A stretch of DNA of 64,000 bases from Caballeronia terrestris (GCF_001544515.1 NZ_FCOL02000009.1:1-64000); one strand, 5' to 3'. Shown: positions 26,302-36,362, numbered from the stretch's first letter. The notes: generated from the sequence alone by a model not told the origin. Program-made: numbers and translations.

Positions 26302-26688
26302 TTAAGCCTTGGAAGCAGCACGGTCCTTCGAGACCAGCTTTTCCTTGATCCGAGCCGACTTGCCCGAGCGATCGCGCAGGTAGTACAGCTTTGCACGACG
26401 CACGTCACCGCGACGCTTCACAACGATGCTCGCGAGCAGCGGCGAGTAGGTCTGGAACGTACGCTCGACGCCTTCGCCCGACGAAATCTTGCGGACGATG
26501 AAATTCGAGTTCAGACCACGATTGCGCTTCGCGATCACGACGCCTTCGTAAGCCTGGACACGCTTGCGCGTACCTTCGACCACGTTGACGCTGACGATCA
26601 CCGTATCGCCGGGGGCGAATTCGGGGATGGTCTTTTCGCCGAGTGCGCGCGCGATTTCTTCCTGCTCGAGTTTTTCAATCAGATTCAT
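26302..26688 (-). CDS. rplS: 50S ribosomal protein L19
   Basis: L19 lies at the 30S-50S interface. The 128-residue protein shows the family course: [60 protein letters not shown] and [16 protein letters not shown]. The ATG at 26688 is preceded by AAGGAAAC. Last gene of the operon, 132 bases after trmD. Confidence 0.98.
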   Translation of the reverse strand: MNLIEKLEQEEIARALGEKTIPEFAPGDTVIVSVNVVEGTRKRVQAYEGVVIAKRNRGLNSNFIVRKISSGEGVERTFQTYSPLLASIVVKRRGDVRRAKLYYLRDRSGKSARIKEKLVSKDRAASKA

Positions 26689-26820
26689 GATTGTTTCCTT
26701 GTGCCATCTTGCCGGAGTTGTGTGCCTCGCTTTGCGTGGCCCCGGTAGAGGATGGGTTTGCAACTGGCGCCTTCCATCGGACGGCGCCGCCTGGGTTCCC
26801 GCGACGTTCGGACCGCCGGC

Positions 26821-27591
26821 CTAGTCGGCCTTCGATGCCTCTTTCGCGAGATTTGCGAGCCATGCCTCGTCGGCACGGCTCAACATCTTGTTCCTGCGCG
26901 CCCGCGTGATCAGATCGGGGCGCTTCATCAGCGTGTTCTTCAGCGCTTCACGGCGCCGCCACGCTTCGATTTCCTTGTGATGACCGCCAAGCAGCACATC
27001 GGGGACGCGCGCGCCTTCGTATTCTTCGGGACGCGTGTAATGCGGACAATCGAGCAGCACGTCGACGAAACTGTCCTGCACCGCCGACTGCGAATCGTTC
27101 AGCACGCCCGGAAGCTGCCGCACGACTGCATCCATCAGCGCCATTGCTGGCAATTCGCCACCGGACAACACGAAATCGCCGAGACTCACTTCCTCGTCGA
27201 CGACGCGGTCGATCAGCCGCTGGTCGATCGCTTCATACCGCCCGCACAGCATGATGAGACCCGGCTCCTGCGCGAACCGCATCACGCGATCATGGTCGAG
27301 CGTGGCGCCTTGCGGCGACATCATCACGACCCGCGTAACGGCGATTCCCTGCTGCGCCTGCGCCGCTTTCGCCGCGGTGATCGCGTCTTCGAGCGGGCGC
27401 GCCAGCATCACCATACCGGGACCACCACCATAAGGACGATCGTCGATGGTCCGGTAGTTGTCGGTCGTGAAATCGCGCGGATTCCACGTACGCAGACCGA
27501 ACCGTTCCTGCTTCACCGCCCGGCTGGTGATGCCCCAGTCGGTCAATGCGCGAAACATTTCGGGAAAGAGCGTCACGACATCGAACTGCAT
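26821..27591 (-). CDS. trmD: tRNA (guanine-37-N1)-methyltransferase TrmD
   Basis: TrmD methylates N1 of G37 in tRNAs with G36, preventing frameshift errors, and is essential. The 256 residues include [12 protein letters not shown] at the start, [13 protein letters not shown] (about 51-63), [14 protein letters not shown] (trefoil-knot SAM site, about 113-126), and [18 protein letters not shown]. The final region binds tRNA. It follows rimM after 24 bases, in the conserved order. Confidence 0.98.
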   Translation of the reverse strand: MQFDVVTLFPEMFRALTDWGITSRAVKQERFGLRTWNPRDFTTDNYRTIDDRPYGGGPGMVMLARPLEDAITAAKAAQAQQGIAVTRVVMMSPQGATLDHDRVMRFAQEPGLIMLCGRYEAIDQRLIDRVVDEEVSLGDFVLSGGELPAMALMDAVVRQLPGVLNDSQSAVQDSFVDVLLDCPHYTRPEEYEGARVPDVLLGGHHKEIEAWRRREALKNTLMKRPDLITRARRNKMLSRADEAWLANLAKEASKAD

Positions 27592-27615
27592 CGCTCTCTC
27601 CGTTCGTTGCAGGTT

Positions 27616-28308
27616 TTAATAGTCGGCGTCCCAGTCGACGACGATCTTCTTCGCCGCCTGATCCACCGTCTTCACATACACGCCGACAAACGGAATCAGC
27701 CGCTCGCCGGTGGTCGGCGTGCCGTCTTTCGACGTCGCCGGATATTCGATGCGCATGATGGAATGCGCGCCGTTGTCGATCATGTCGGCGACCTGGCCCA
27801 AAGCCACGCCCGCCTCGTTCACGACATCCAGGCCGATCAGATCGACCCAGTAGAACTCGTCTTCGTCGGTGAGCTTCGGGAAATCGTTGCGCGAAACGTG
27901 CACCGCGTGGCCACGCAGCGCGAGCGCTTCATCGCGGTCGGCGCAGCCGGCAAGATGCGCGACGATCGTGTCGCTATGCACCTTCGACTGCACGCAACGC
28001 GCCGACTTGCGATCCGCGCCCTTCACGAGCCACCAGCGTTTCGCGGCCAGCATCGCGTCACCGCCGCGACCTGCATTTGCGTGCGGCACGACCTTGACCC
28101 AGCCCTTCAGGCCATACGCATCGACGACCGCGCCGACCTCGATTGCGTCGTCCGGCAGGTTTTCGACCGGCTCGATGACGCCCGCTTGCTCGCCGCCAGA
28201 AACGTCAGCAGCCACGCGGCGCGTTCCCGGCTTGCGGACGAACGCACCGAACGTGGCAGCCTCTTTGTCTTCCGGCTTCGCCGCTGGCTTCACTTCACGC
28301 GCGGACAT
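27616..28308 (-). CDS. rimM: Ribosome maturation factor RimM
   Basis: RimM binds S19 and helps assemble the 30S head. At 230 residues it has an N-terminal extension of about 55 disordered residues ([20 protein letters not shown]) before the RimM domain ([20 protein letters not shown], about 59-78). The PRC-barrel half begins at [20 protein letters not shown]. The ATG at 28308 follows AAGGA, ruling out the longer frame. Its place between rpsP and trmD is conserved. Confidence 0.96.
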   Translation of the reverse strand: MSAREVKPAAKPEDKEAATFGAFVRKPGTRRVAADVSGGEQAGVIEPVENLPDDAIEVGAVVDAYGLKGWVKVVPHANAGRGGDAMLAAKRWWLVKGADRKSARCVQSKVHSDTIVAHLAGCADRDEALALRGHAVHVSRNDFPKLTDEDEFYWVDLIGLDVVNEAGVALGQVADMIDNGAHSIMRIEYPATSKDGTPTTGERLIPFVGVYVKTVDQAAKKIVVDWDADY

Positions 28309-28405
28309 TGGCGAATCCTTCAGCAAATCTCGACCGAACCTCGGCAGCGAATCTCGACTGGATGTTGCGCGCCGGCTTGCAGCGCGCGCCACCGCCGAAC
28401 TTCAC

Positions 28406-28660
28406 TTAGGCAGCCGGCTGAGCTTGTTGCGATTGCTTGACCAGACGCTCGACGGTCGGCGACAGTTGCGCGCCAACGCCTTGCCAGTAGGTCAGGCGGT
28501 CTTGCGCGATGCGCAGCGATTCACCTTTGGTCGCGACGGGGTTGTAGAAACCCACGCGCTCGATGAAGCGGCCGTCACGGCGGCTACGCGAATCAGTTGC
28601 GACGATGTTGTAAAACGGGCGCTTCTTGGAGCCGCCACGAGCCAAGCGGATGATGACCAT
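28406..28660 (-). CDS. rpsP: 30S ribosomal protein S16
   Basis: An 84-residue S16, early in 30S assembly. It has the full family pattern: [69 protein letters not shown] precedes the ATG. First gene of the operon, with a strong promoter 47-75 bases upstream. Confidence 0.98.
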   Translation of the reverse strand: MVIIRLARGGSKKRPFYNIVATDSRSRRDGRFIERVGFYNPVATKGESLRIAQDRLTYWQGVGAQLSPTVERLVKQSQQAQPAA

Positions 28661-28706
28661 GCTGAAATCCTTAGAAAACCGGGGTTCGGAACTACCAGAA
28701 CACGCG

Positions 28707-28735
28707 ATTATAGCGGGAAACCGGAGCCTTAACAA
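28707..28735 (-). promoter_or_regulatory. Sigma-70 promoter of the rpsP operon
   Basis: On the minus strand TTGTTA (28735 to 28730), 17 bases, TATAAT (28712 to 28707). The -10 is perfect, the -35 matches 4 of 6 and the spacing is ideal. Start expected near 28700, about 40 bases before the rpsP ATG. Confidence 0.85.
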
Positions 28736-28761
28736 ACACTTAACCCGATTAATCGCTATAT

Positions 28762-28798
28762 GTCCCGACGACGCGAGGCGCTTCGGCTTCGTCGGGAC
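28762..28798. repeat. Inverted repeat upstream of the rpsP promoter
   Basis: GTCCCGACGA (28762-28771) and TCGTCGGGAC (28789-28798), a perfect 10-bp stem with a 17-base loop. It lies 27 bases upstream of the rpsP -35 and 114 bases before the TM2 gene. No T tail follows on either strand. Next to it is the palindrome CGATTAATCG (28746-28755). Role unknown. Confidence 0.55.
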
Positions 28799-28911
28799 GG
28801 GAAATAGCCGCATTTTAACCCCGCCGCACAAGACCGGCCGTCTTCGTGCAGCGTAGAATGCGGGCGTCAAGCGTGTCTTCGCTTTTTTCACTCCGCTTCC
28901 AGCCTTCGCCG

Positions 28912-29418
28912 ATGAATTCCTCGTCCTCCGCCACGCAACCGCCCGCATCGAATGTGTCCGGCAAGCCCGCCGCGCAGCGCTTCCGTTCGAAAACCCTCAC
29001 CGCGGCGCTCGCTTTCTTCTTCGGCAGCCTCGGCGCGCATCGCTTCTATCTATATGGAATGCGGGACAAGTTCGGCTGGGCGCATATCGTCGGGATCGCG
29101 CTCGGGGTTGTCGGTTATATGCTGCTCGCCGCGACCGAGCGCGCGTCGATGCTCGGCTGGGTTCTCGCGTTCCCCGGCGCCGTGTCGTTGCTGGCGGCGT
29201 TTTTGTCGGCGATCGTCTATGGGCTGCGCCCCGACGCGAAGTGGGACGCGCAGTTCAACGCGCACACCGGCCGGCACAGCCGCTCCGGCTGGACGGTCAT
29301 ATTCGTCGTGATTTTCTCGCTGCTGATCGGCGCGTTTTTGCTCATGACCGGCCTCGCGCTTACGTTCCAGACCTATTTCGAAGGTCAGGTCCAGGCGGCG
29401 AAGCAACTGTCGCAGTAA
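28912..29418 (+). CDS. TM2-domain membrane protein
   Basis: A 168-residue inner-membrane protein. After a Ser/Ala-rich cytoplasmic start comes the TM2 domain: [23 protein letters not shown] (about 23-45, with the GAHRFYLG-like motif), a turn, and [17 protein letters not shown]. Two more helices follow, the last [19 protein letters not shown] near 135. TM2 proteins are of unknown function in bacteria. It converges on the radical SAM gene with 9 bases between stops. Confidence 0.85.
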   Translation: MNSSSSATQPPASNVSGKPAAQRFRSKTLTAALAFFFGSLGAHRFYLYGMRDKFGWAHIVGIALGVVGYMLLAATERASMLGWVLAFPGAVSLLAAFLSAIVYGLRPDAKWDAQFNAHTGRHSRSGWTVIFVVIFSLLIGAFLLMTGLALTFQTYFEGQVQAAKQLSQ

Positions 29419-29427
29419 GCGTAGGCG

Positions 29428-30555
29428 TCAGAACAGCGTCATTTGCGGGCTAGAGGGCGCCTTCGCTTGCTCGTGCTCCGAGCGGCTGAACCCCGACATA
29501 TCGAGAATCCCGCGCTGTCGGGCGTTCAGCCCCAGCCGCTTCGTCGCCTTCTGGAAACGCTGCTTCAGCATGTCGGCCCAGAGGCCCTCGCCTTTCATCC
29601 GCGTCGCGAAATTTGAGTCGTAATCCTTGCCGCCGCGCATGTCGCGCACACGGCTCATCACGCGGTCCGCGCGATCCGGAAAATGCGCGGCCAGCCAGTC
29701 CTTGAACAGCGGCGCTACTTCCCACGGCAGACGCAGCACGATGTAGCTCGCGCTCGTCGCGCCCGCGCCCGCGCAGGCTTCCAGCACGCGCTCCATGTCC
29801 TGCTCCGTGACGAACGGAATCACCGGCGCGATGCTCACGCCGACCGGAATCCCCGCCTCGCTCAGCGTGCGGATCGTGCGAAGGCGCCGCGACGGCGTTG
29901 CCGCGCGCGGCTCCAAAGTGCGCGCGATATCGGCGTCGAGCGTGGTGATGGTGACTGCCGCCATCACCTGGCCGCGCTCGGCCATCGGCGCGAGCAGGTC
30001 GATGTCGCGCTCGATCAGCGACGACTTCGTGATCGCCGCGAACGGATGTCCGCGCTCATGCAGGATTTCGATCACCCGGCGCGTCAGTCGCAGATCGCGC
30101 TCGACCGGTTGATAAGCGTCCGTATTGACGCCGAGCGCGATCGGCTCCGGCTGGTACGACGGCTTCGCGAGTTCGCGTTCGAGCAACTCGCCCGCGTTCA
30201 TCTTCGCGTAGATGCGGCTTTCGAAATCCAGCCCCGGCGACAAACCGAGATAGCTGTGCGTCGGCCGGGCGAAGCAGTAGATGCAGCCGTGCTCGCAGCC
30301 TCGATACGGATTCAGCGAAACCGAAAACGGAATATCCGGCGACGAATTGCGCGTCAGGATGCTTTTCGCGCGCTCTTCAAACACTTGAGTGCGCAGAGGC
30401 GGCGCGTCGTCCTCGCTATCTGTTGCGTGCAGCCAGCCGTCGTCGATCCGTTCGCGCTCGTCTTTCTCGTAACGTCCCTGCAGGTTCGTGACGGCACCCC
30501 GTCCTTTGAGCGGCATTGGCGGAGCGACGGGAAATTCGCGGTCGTCTGAGGGCAT
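29428..30555 (-). CDS. PA0069-family radical SAM protein (spore photoproduct lyase-like)
   Basis: A 375-residue radical SAM enzyme. The [4Fe-4S] cysteines are in CEHGCIYCF (CxxxCxxC, near residue 89), preceded by SLNPYRG and followed by ARPTHSYLGLSPGLDFE, which marks the PA0069/SplB-like group. The reaction is unknown; relatedness to spore photoproduct lyase suggests DNA repair. The ATG at 30555 is chosen since the promoter with a LexA box lies at 30580-30617. In Pseudomonas aeruginosa the namesake gene PA0069 belongs to the LexA regulon, as I recall, which agrees with the box seen here. Confidence 0.9.
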   Translation of the reverse strand: MPSDDREFPVAPPMPLKGRGAVTNLQGRYEKDERERIDDGWLHATDSEDDAPPLRTQVFEERAKSILTRNSSPDIPFSVSLNPYRGCEHGCIYCFARPTHSYLGLSPGLDFESRIYAKMNAGELLERELAKPSYQPEPIALGVNTDAYQPVERDLRLTRRVIEILHERGHPFAAITKSSLIERDIDLLAPMAERGQVMAAVTITTLDADIARTLEPRAATPSRRLRTIRTLSEAGIPVGVSIAPVIPFVTEQDMERVLEACAGAGATSASYIVLRLPWEVAPLFKDWLAAHFPDRADRVMSRVRDMRGGKDYDSNFATRMKGEGLWADMLKQRFQKATKRLGLNARQRGILDMSGFSRSEHEQAKAPSSPQMTLF

Positions 30556-30579
30556 GGCGGGTGGCCGTGAACATAAAAA

Positions 30580-30599
30580 TACTGTACAAATATACAGTA
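30580..30599 (-). promoter_or_regulatory. LexA (SOS) box over the radical SAM gene promoter
   Basis: TACTGT-N8-ACAGTA, a perfect match to the conserved ends of the LexA box with an AT-rich centre. It covers the -10 TATATT (30594 to 30589) of a minus-strand promoter with -35 TTGCGG (30617 to 30612) and a 17-base spacer. Start of RNA expected near 30582. Confidence 0.88.
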
Positions 30600-30625
30600 C
30601 ACACGAGCAACCCGCAAAGTGCAAA

Positions 30626-31114
30626 TCAGACGTCGACGGGAATCGTCAGCGTCTCCTTGATCTCTTCCATCACCACGTAACTCTTCGACTGCACCGCCCC
30701 CGGCAATTGCAACAGGATGTCGCCGAGGAGCTTCCGGTAATCGGCCATTTCGCCGATGCGCGCCTTGATTAAATAGTCGAAATCACCTGAGACGAGGTGG
30801 CATTCAAGCACTTCGGGAATGCGCTGCACTTCGCGGCGAAACTGCTCGAACATGTTGCCGCTCTTGTGATCGAGCGTAATTTCCACAAAAACCAGCAGCG
30901 CCGCGCCCAGTGCGACCGGGTTCACACGCGCGTAGTAGCCGGTGATCACGTTGTCACGCTCCATCCGCTTCACGCGCTCGATACAAGGCGTCACCGACAG
31001 CCCAACGCGCTCCGCCAGGTCCTTCATTGCGATCCGCCCATCCTGTTGAAGGATAAGAAGAATCTTGTGATCGAGCTTATCTAGCGCGCGGACCGGATTA
31101 CGCTGCGTTCTCAT
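30626..31114 (-). CDS. Lrp/AsnC family transcriptional regulator
   Basis: A 162-residue Lrp-type regulator. Helix-turn-helix at about 10-60 (LDKLDHKILLILQQDGRIAMKDLAERVGLSVTPCIERVKRME), then the ligand-binding RAM domain (about 75-150; VSGDFDYLIKARIGEMADYRKLL). It is divergent from dadA over about 154 AT-rich bases, so it is likely the regulator of D-amino acid dehydrogenase, as Lrp or DadR is elsewhere. The start at 31114 (MRTQRNPV) is preferred to the longer frame on family length. Confidence 0.93.
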   Translation of the reverse strand: MRTQRNPVRALDKLDHKILLILQQDGRIAMKDLAERVGLSVTPCIERVKRMERDNVITGYYARVNPVALGAALLVFVEITLDHKSGNMFEQFRREVQRIPEVLECHLVSGDFDYLIKARIGEMADYRKLLGDILLQLPGAVQSKSYVVMEEIKETLTIPVDV

Positions 31115-31268
31115 GGTTTTCCACTGAAAATCGACCAAAAACAATAACAAAAACTAGTGATATCTCAATAGTATAGTCGATAACACTGGCCCAACCGTCA
31201 ATCACGGCTTCGATCCACTTTCGAACGCGCATGAGTGACGACAATCTCGAATTCAGCACGGAGAACTC

Positions 31269-32561
31269 ATGCGTATCGTCATCCTGGGAAGCGGCGTCGT
31301 CGGCGTCACGAGCGCCTATTACCTCGCCCGCGCGGGTCACGAAGTCACGGTCATCGACCGCGAAGCCGGCCCCGCCCTCGAAACGAGTTTCGCCAACGCC
31401 GGCCAGATTTCGCCCGGATATGCGTCGCCGTGGGCGGCACCCGGCGTGCCGCTGAAGGCCGTCAAGTGGATGTTCGAGAAGCACGCGCCACTCGCCATCC
31501 GCCTCGACGGCACGGCGTTCCAGCTGCAGTGGATGTGGAAGATGCTGCAGAACTGCACGCAGGACCGGTACACGGTCAACAAGGGCCGCATGGTGCGCCT
31601 CGCCGAATACAGCCGCGATTGTCTGCAAGCGCTGCGCGCAGATACCGGAATCCAGTACGAAGGCCGCACTGGCGGCACGCTGCAGGTGTTCCGCACTCAG
31701 CAGCAACTCGACGGCGCCGCGAAGGACATCGCCGTGCTGAAGGACGCAAACGTGCCGTTCGAGCTCCTTTCGCCGGCTGAACTCTTCAAGGCCGAGCCTG
31801 CGCTTGCCGCCGTATCGCACAAGCTGACGGGCGGCCTGCGCCTGCCAAACGACGAAACCGGCGACTGCCAGAAGTTCACCACGCGACTCGCCGCGATGGC
31901 CGAAGCGCTCGGTGTGAAGTTCCGCTACAACACGTCGATCGACGCGCTTGCCATGGCTAACGGCCGTATCGCCGGCGTGAAATGCGGCAACGAGATCGTG
32001 CAGGGCGACTCGTATGTCGTCGCGCTCGGCTCGTATTCGAAGACGCTGCTCGGCGATCTCGTCAAGATCCCGGTCTATCCGCTGAAGGGCTATTCGATCA
32101 CCGCGCCGATCGTGAACGCGGCGTCTGCGCCGGTTTCGACCGTGCTCGACGAGACCTACAAGATCGCAATCACGCGTTTCGACGACCGGATTCGCGTCGG
32201 CGGGATGGCGGAGATCGTCGGCTATGACAAGAGCCTCAAGCAAGCGCGCCGCGAGACGCTCGAAATGTGCGTGAACGACCTGTTCCCCGGCGGCGGCGAC
32301 ACGTCGAAGGCAACGTTCTGGACGGGTCTGCGCCCGATGACGCCGGACGGCACGCCGATCGTCGGCCGTACGCAGGTGCCGAACCTGTTCCTGAACACCG
32401 GTCATGGCACGCTCGGCTGGACGATGTCGTGCGGCTCGGGCCAGTTGCTCGCCGATCTGATGTCGGGCAAGCAGCCGGCGATTCAATCGGACGATTTGTC
32501 GGTGCATCGCTACTTCGGCGAGACGCGCGTGAATACGCGGCCGTCTTACGCGAAGGCTTGA
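31269..32561 (+). CDS. dadA: D-amino acid dehydrogenase small subunit
   Basis: DadA oxidises D-alanine and other D-amino acids to 2-oxo acids at the inner membrane, using FAD and the quinone pool. The 430 residues begin with the dinucleotide fold [26 protein letters not shown] and include [30 protein letters not shown], and [16 protein letters not shown] near the C-terminus. ATG at 31269 follows GGAGA. No racemase gene (dadX) follows. Divergent Lrp regulator upstream. Confidence 0.96.
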   Translation: MRIVILGSGVVGVTSAYYLARAGHEVTVIDREAGPALETSFANAGQISPGYASPWAAPGVPLKAVKWMFEKHAPLAIRLDGTAFQLQWMWKMLQNCTQDRYTVNKGRMVRLAEYSRDCLQALRADTGIQYEGRTGGTLQVFRTQQQLDGAAKDIAVLKDANVPFELLSPAELFKAEPALAAVSHKLTGGLRLPNDETGDCQKFTTRLAAMAEALGVKFRYNTSIDALAMANGRIAGVKCGNEIVQGDSYVVALGSYSKTLLGDLVKIPVYPLKGYSITAPIVNAASAPVSTVLDETYKIAITRFDDRIRVGGMAEIVGYDKSLKQARRETLEMCVNDLFPGGGDTSKATFWTGLRPMTPDGTPIVGRTQVPNLFLNTGHGTLGWTMSCGSGQLLADLMSGKQPAIQSDDLSVHRYFGETRVNTRPSYAKA

Positions 32562-32578
32562 ACGAGGCTTGAACGAGA

Positions 32579-32604
32579 ACGGCGCCCCGCGGGGCGCCGT
32601 TTTT
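32579..32604 (+). terminator. Rho-independent terminator of dadA
   Basis: ACGGCGCCCC-GC-GGGGCGCCGT followed by T4, 18 bases past the dadA stop. The stem is perfect and very GC-rich. Confidence 0.93.
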
Positions 32605-32622
32605 ACATCTGCGACACAAATT

Positions 32623-34413
32623 TCAGAACTGATCTTCGCGCAATGCGAGGACGCCTTGATCGCCGCTCGCGCTGACGATCGACGCCTCGATCCCCGGCGC
32701 CATCGACAGCACATGTTCCGCGTAAAACTGCGCGGTCGCGATCTTGGCGCTGTAGAAAGACTCGTCCTCCCCGCGCTTGTCGCTCGCCGCGAGCAACGCC
32801 CGCGCCATCTGCCAGCCTGACAACACGATCCCCGCCAGCTTCAGATACGGCACGCTGCCGGCGAAGACGGCGTTTGGATCGCTCTTGACCTTCGCGACGA
32901 CGAACTCGATCGCGCGAGCCAGCGACAAACTCCCCGCGCTCAAATGCCTATGCATCGATGCGAACGGCTGGCCGTCGCGTTCGGCGAGCGCGGCGATCGT
33001 CTGGTCGATCTGCGCGAGCAGCGCCTGCGCGGTCGCGCCGCCGTCGCGCATGGTCTTGCGGCCAATCAGGTCGTTCGCCTGGATCGCGGTCGTGCCCTCG
33101 TAGATCGTCAGGATGCGCGCGTCGCGGTAAAACTGCGCGGCGCCCGTCTCCTCGATGTAGCCCATCCCGCCGTGCACCTGCACGCCGAGGCTCGCGACAT
33201 CGATCGACATTTCCGTGCTCCAGCCCTTCACGATCGGAACGAGGAACTCGTAGATCGCCTGGTGGCTCACGCGCGCCTTTTCGTCCGGATGATGGCGTGC
33301 GAGGTCGGAATGCGCGGCCGCCACGTACGCGAGCGCGCGGGCGCCTTCGGTCAGCGCGCGCATCGTGGCGAGCATGCGGCGCACGTCGGGGTGGTGGATG
33401 ATCGTCACCGGCTGTTTCGCTGAGCCGTCGACCGGGCGGCTTTGCACGCGCTCCTTCGCGTAGGCGACGGCTTTCTGGTACGCGCGATCCGCCACCGCGA
33501 TGCCCTGCATGCCGACCGCAAAGCGCGCCGCGTTCATCATGATGAACATGTACTCCAGCCCGCGACTCTCCTCGCCGATCAGATACCCGGTCGCGCCGCC
33601 GTGGTCCCCGTATTGCAGGACGGCGGTCGGGCTCGCCTTGATGCCGAGCTTATGCTCGATCGAGACGCAAAGTACGTCGTTGCGTTCGCCGAGCGAGCCG
33701 TCCGCGTTGACGTTGTACTTCGGCACGAGGAATAGCGAGATGCCCTTCACGCCTTCGGGTGCGTCCGGCGTGCGCGCGAGCACGAGATGGACGATGTTCT
33801 TCGCGAGGTCGTGCTCGCCGTACGTGATGAAAATTTTTGTGCCGAAAAGCTTGTAGCTGCCGTCGCCTTGTGGCTCGGCGCGCGTGCGGACTTGGGCGAG
33901 ATCGGAGCCGGCTTGCGGCTCGGTGAGGTTCATCGTGCCGGTCCACTCGCCCGAGATCAGTTTCGGCACGTAGAGTTGCTTCTGCGCCTCGGTGCCGGCG
34001 GTCAGCAGCGCTTCGATCGCGCCGTCCGTCAGCAGCGGACACAGCGCGAACGACATGTTCGCGGCGTTCAGCATTTCGATACAGGGCGTCGCGATGAGCT
34101 TCGGCAAGCCCTGACCTTCGTATTCGACCGGATGCATCACGCCCTGCCAGCCGCCTTCGCTGAACTGGCGGAAGGCCTCCTTGAAACCGGGCGTCGTCGT
34201 GACTTCGCCGTCACGCCACGCGCTCGGATTTTTATCGCCTTCGAAATTGAGTGGCGCGAGCACTTCGCCGTTGAATTTCGCGGCTTCGTCGAGCACCGCC
34301 TGCGCGGTGTCGAGATTCGCGTCCTCGAAACCCGGCAGCGCCGCGATGCGCTCCAGATCAGCCAGTTCCTTCATGACGAACAGCATGTCCTTCACGGGTG
34401 CCGCGTAGCTCAT
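32623..34413 (-). CDS. Acyl-CoA dehydrogenase
   Basis: A 596-residue FAD enzyme that forms the 2,3-double bond of acyl-CoA and passes electrons to ETF, which is encoded just upstream. Marks: LTEPQAGSDLAQVRTRAEP (flavin-binding), KIFITYGEHDL, SIEHKLGIKASPTAVLQYGD, VQVHGGMGYIEETGAAQFYRDARI and TIYEGTTAIQANDLIGRK. The extra C-terminal part (beyond 470) is typical of this 600-residue class, seen next to etfAB in Burkholderia. The ATG at 34413 follows AGGAGC. Chain length preference is not evident. Confidence 0.94.
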   Translation of the reverse strand: MSYAAPVKDMLFVMKELADLERIAALPGFEDANLDTAQAVLDEAAKFNGEVLAPLNFEGDKNPSAWRDGEVTTTPGFKEAFRQFSEGGWQGVMHPVEYEGQGLPKLIATPCIEMLNAANMSFALCPLLTDGAIEALLTAGTEAQKQLYVPKLISGEWTGTMNLTEPQAGSDLAQVRTRAEPQGDGSYKLFGTKIFITYGEHDLAKNIVHLVLARTPDAPEGVKGISLFLVPKYNVNADGSLGERNDVLCVSIEHKLGIKASPTAVLQYGDHGGATGYLIGEESRGLEYMFIMMNAARFAVGMQGIAVADRAYQKAVAYAKERVQSRPVDGSAKQPVTIIHHPDVRRMLATMRALTEGARALAYVAAAHSDLARHHPDEKARVSHQAIYEFLVPIVKGWSTEMSIDVASLGVQVHGGMGYIEETGAAQFYRDARILTIYEGTTAIQANDLIGRKTMRDGGATAQALLAQIDQTIAALAERDGQPFASMHRHLSAGSLSLARAIEFVVAKVKSDPNAVFAGSVPYLKLAGIVLSGWQMARALLAASDKRGEDESFYSAKIATAQFYAEHVLSMAPGIEASIVSASGDQGVLALREDQF

Positions 34414-34437
34414 GGTCTGCTCCTGCTCCAGATGTGC

Positions 34438-34472
34438 AAAGGGGCGCAAACGATCGTCGCGCCCCTTTTTTT
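34438..34472. terminator. Hairpin between etfA and the acyl-CoA dehydrogenase gene
   Basis: AAAGGGGCGC (34438-34447), 11-base loop, GCGCCCCTTT (34459-34468), then T to 34472 on the plus strand. Transcription here runs on the minus strand, where only three T follow, so it is more likely a partial attenuator between etfA and the dehydrogenase than a full stop. Confidence 0.5.
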
Positions 34473-34506
34473 GCCCTGCGTGCTGGCTGGTTTCGGTTTC
34501 GGTGAA

Positions 34507-35454
34507 TCAGCCGAGTTCTTTCACCAGTTCCGGTACGACGGTGAACAGGTCGCCGACAAGGCCGTAATCGGCGACGCCGAAGATCGGCGCTTCCGCGTCC
34601 TTGTTGATCGCGACGATGACCTTGCTGTCTTTCATCCCGGCCAAATGCTGGATCGCGCCCGAAATCCCGACTGCGACATACAGCTGCGGTGCCACGATCT
34701 TGCCGGTTTGGCCGACTTGGTAATCGTTCGGGACGAAACCTGCATCGACGGCTGCGCGCGATGCGCCGAGCGCCGCGTTGAGCTTGTCCGCGAGCGGTTC
34801 CAGAACTTTCGTGTAGTTCTCGCCGTTGCCCAGACCACGGCCGCCCGACACGATGATTGAAGCCGACGTCAGTTCCGGACGATCCAGCTTCGTGAGCTCG
34901 CGGCTAACAAATTGCGAGATGCCTGCGTCGGCGGCCGCTTCGATCTTCTCCACCGATGCGCTACCGCCTTCTGCCGCCACCGGATCGAAACCCGTCGAGC
35001 GGACGGTGATCACCTTGATCGGATCGCTCGATTGCACGATAGAGATCGCGTTACCGGCGTAGATCGGGCGTTCGAACGTATCGGCGGAATCGACGGCGGT
35101 GATATCGCTGATTTGCGCGACGTCCAGATGCGCGGCGATACGCGGTGCGATGTTCTTACCGTAAGCGGTAGCCGGAGCCAGAATGTGCGAATAATCCTTC
35201 GCCGGGTCCTTCACAATCGTCAGCACCGTCCCTTCGACGTTCTCAGCCAGTCCATCGGCGAGTTGCGGGGCATCGGCGAGCAGGACCTTCGAAACGCCTG
35301 CGATTTTCGCGGCAGCATCGGCTGCGGCTTGCGCGTTCGAACCCGCGACTAGTACGTGAATATCGCCGCCGATCTTCGTGGCCGCTGCAACGGTGTTCAG
35401 CGTCGCCGCCTTGATCGATGCGTTGTCGTGCTCTGCGATTACCAGAATTGCCAT
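34507..35454 (-). CDS. etfA: Electron transfer flavoprotein alpha subunit
   Basis: EtfA holds FAD and carries electrons from acyl-CoA dehydrogenases to ETF-quinone oxidoreductase. The 315 residues begin [15 protein letters not shown] and include the C-terminal FAD domain: [69 protein letters not shown] and [22 protein letters not shown]. All are canonical. It lies 12 bases after etfB. Confidence 0.98.
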   Translation of the reverse strand: MAILVIAEHDNASIKAATLNTVAAATKIGGDIHVLVAGSNAQAAADAAAKIAGVSKVLLADAPQLADGLAENVEGTVLTIVKDPAKDYSHILAPATAYGKNIAPRIAAHLDVAQISDITAVDSADTFERPIYAGNAISIVQSSDPIKVITVRSTGFDPVAAEGGSASVEKIEAAADAGISQFVSRELTKLDRPELTSASIIVSGGRGLGNGENYTKVLEPLADKLNAALGASRAAVDAGFVPNDYQVGQTGKIVAPQLYVAVGISGAIQHLAGMKDSKVIVAINKDAEAPIFGVADYGLVGDLFTVVPELVKELG

Positions 35455-35466
35455 GCTTGTCTCCCT

Positions 35467-36216
35467 TTAAAGCACTTTGGCTTCGTTCTTCAGCTTGTCG
35501 ACCAGCGTCTTCACGTCCGGCACCATCACACCGGCGGAGCGCTTGGGCGGCTCGGCGACTTTCAGCGTCTTGAGGCGCGGCGTGACATCGACGCCAAGGT
35601 CAGCGGGCTTCAACGTTTCCAAAGGCTTCTTCTTTGCCTTCATGATGTTCGGCAGCGTCACGTAGCGCGGTTCGTTCAGGCGCAAGTCGGTGGTGATCAC
35701 GGCGGGAAGCTTCAGCGACAGCGTTTCCGAACCGCCATCGACTTCACGCGACACCGTGGCTTTGCCATCGGCGACCACAACCTTCGAGGCAAACGTCGCC
35801 TGCGGCAGGCCAGCCAACGCAGCGAGCATCTGACCGGTTTGATTCGAATCGTCATCGATGGCTTGTTTGCCGAGGATGACCAGTTGAGGCTGCTCCTTAT
35901 CCACCAGCGCCTTCAGGATCTTCGCGACCGCCAGCGGCTGCAATTCCTCAGTCGATTCGACGAGAATCGCGCGATCGGCGCCAATGGCCATTGCCGTACG
36001 CAGCGTTTCCTGACATTGCGTCACGCCGCACGACACAGCAATAACCTCAGTCGCCACACCCGCCTCACGCAAGCGCACCGCTTCTTCAACAGCAATCTCA
36101 TCGAACGGGTTCATCGACATCTTCACGTTCGCGATATCGACGCCGCTGCCGTCCGATTTCACGCGGACTTTCACGTTGTAGTCGACCACTCTTTTCACTG
36201 GCACCAGGATTTTCAT
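35467..36216 (-). CDS. etfB: Electron transfer flavoprotein beta subunit
   Basis: EtfB (249 residues) binds AMP and forms the electron-accepting heterodimer with EtfA. It shows [19 protein letters not shown], the beta-ETF signature region [37 protein letters not shown], and [27 protein letters not shown] at 36216 is chosen over one two codons earlier because of GGAG upstream. First gene of the etfBA-dehydrogenase unit; a palindromic operator lies about 130 bases upstream. Confidence 0.98.
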   Translation of the reverse strand: MKILVPVKRVVDYNVKVRVKSDGSGVDIANVKMSMNPFDEIAVEEAVRLREAGVATEVIAVSCGVTQCQETLRTAMAIGADRAILVESTEELQPLAVAKILKALVDKEQPQLVILGKQAIDDDSNQTGQMLAALAGLPQATFASKVVVADGKATVSREVDGGSETLSLKLPAVITTDLRLNEPRYVTLPNIMKAKKKPLETLKPADLGVDVTPRLKTLKVAEPPKRSAGVMVPDVKTLVDKLKNEAKVL

Positions 36217-36344
36217 GCACACGCTCCAAAGTTACGATTACGTCAACCCAGCGTCTCATTATACGAGCGACACGCGCCCCCGGACCGCGGAATGGCCGGG
36301 AGCGGCCGCCAGGCAGACGGACAATCAGCAATGGTTGAGATAAT

Positions 36345-36362
36345 ATAGAACGATCGTTCTAT
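36345..36362. promoter_or_regulatory. 18-bp perfect palindrome, probable TetR-type operator of etfBA
   Basis: ATAGAACGATCGTTCTAT is a perfect 18-bp palindrome with no spacer, embedded in AT-rich promoter-like sequence (TATGAA on one side and TATTAT on the other, minus strand). It lies about 130 bases before etfB. The shape fits a TetR-family repressor. Beta-proteobacterial fatty acid and branched-chain regulators of this kind (for example FadP or PsrA) are known to control etf genes; which one acts here is not shown. Confidence 0.65.

Noticed and set aside
28762..28798. Terminator for the TM2 or rpsP side
   Set aside because: The 10-bp stem has no T tail on either strand and lies upstream of both genes; kept only as an inverted repeat.
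31098..32714. 538-codon minus-strand frame opposite dadA
   Set aside because: Arg/His/Glu-rich shadow without ribosome site or family resemblance.
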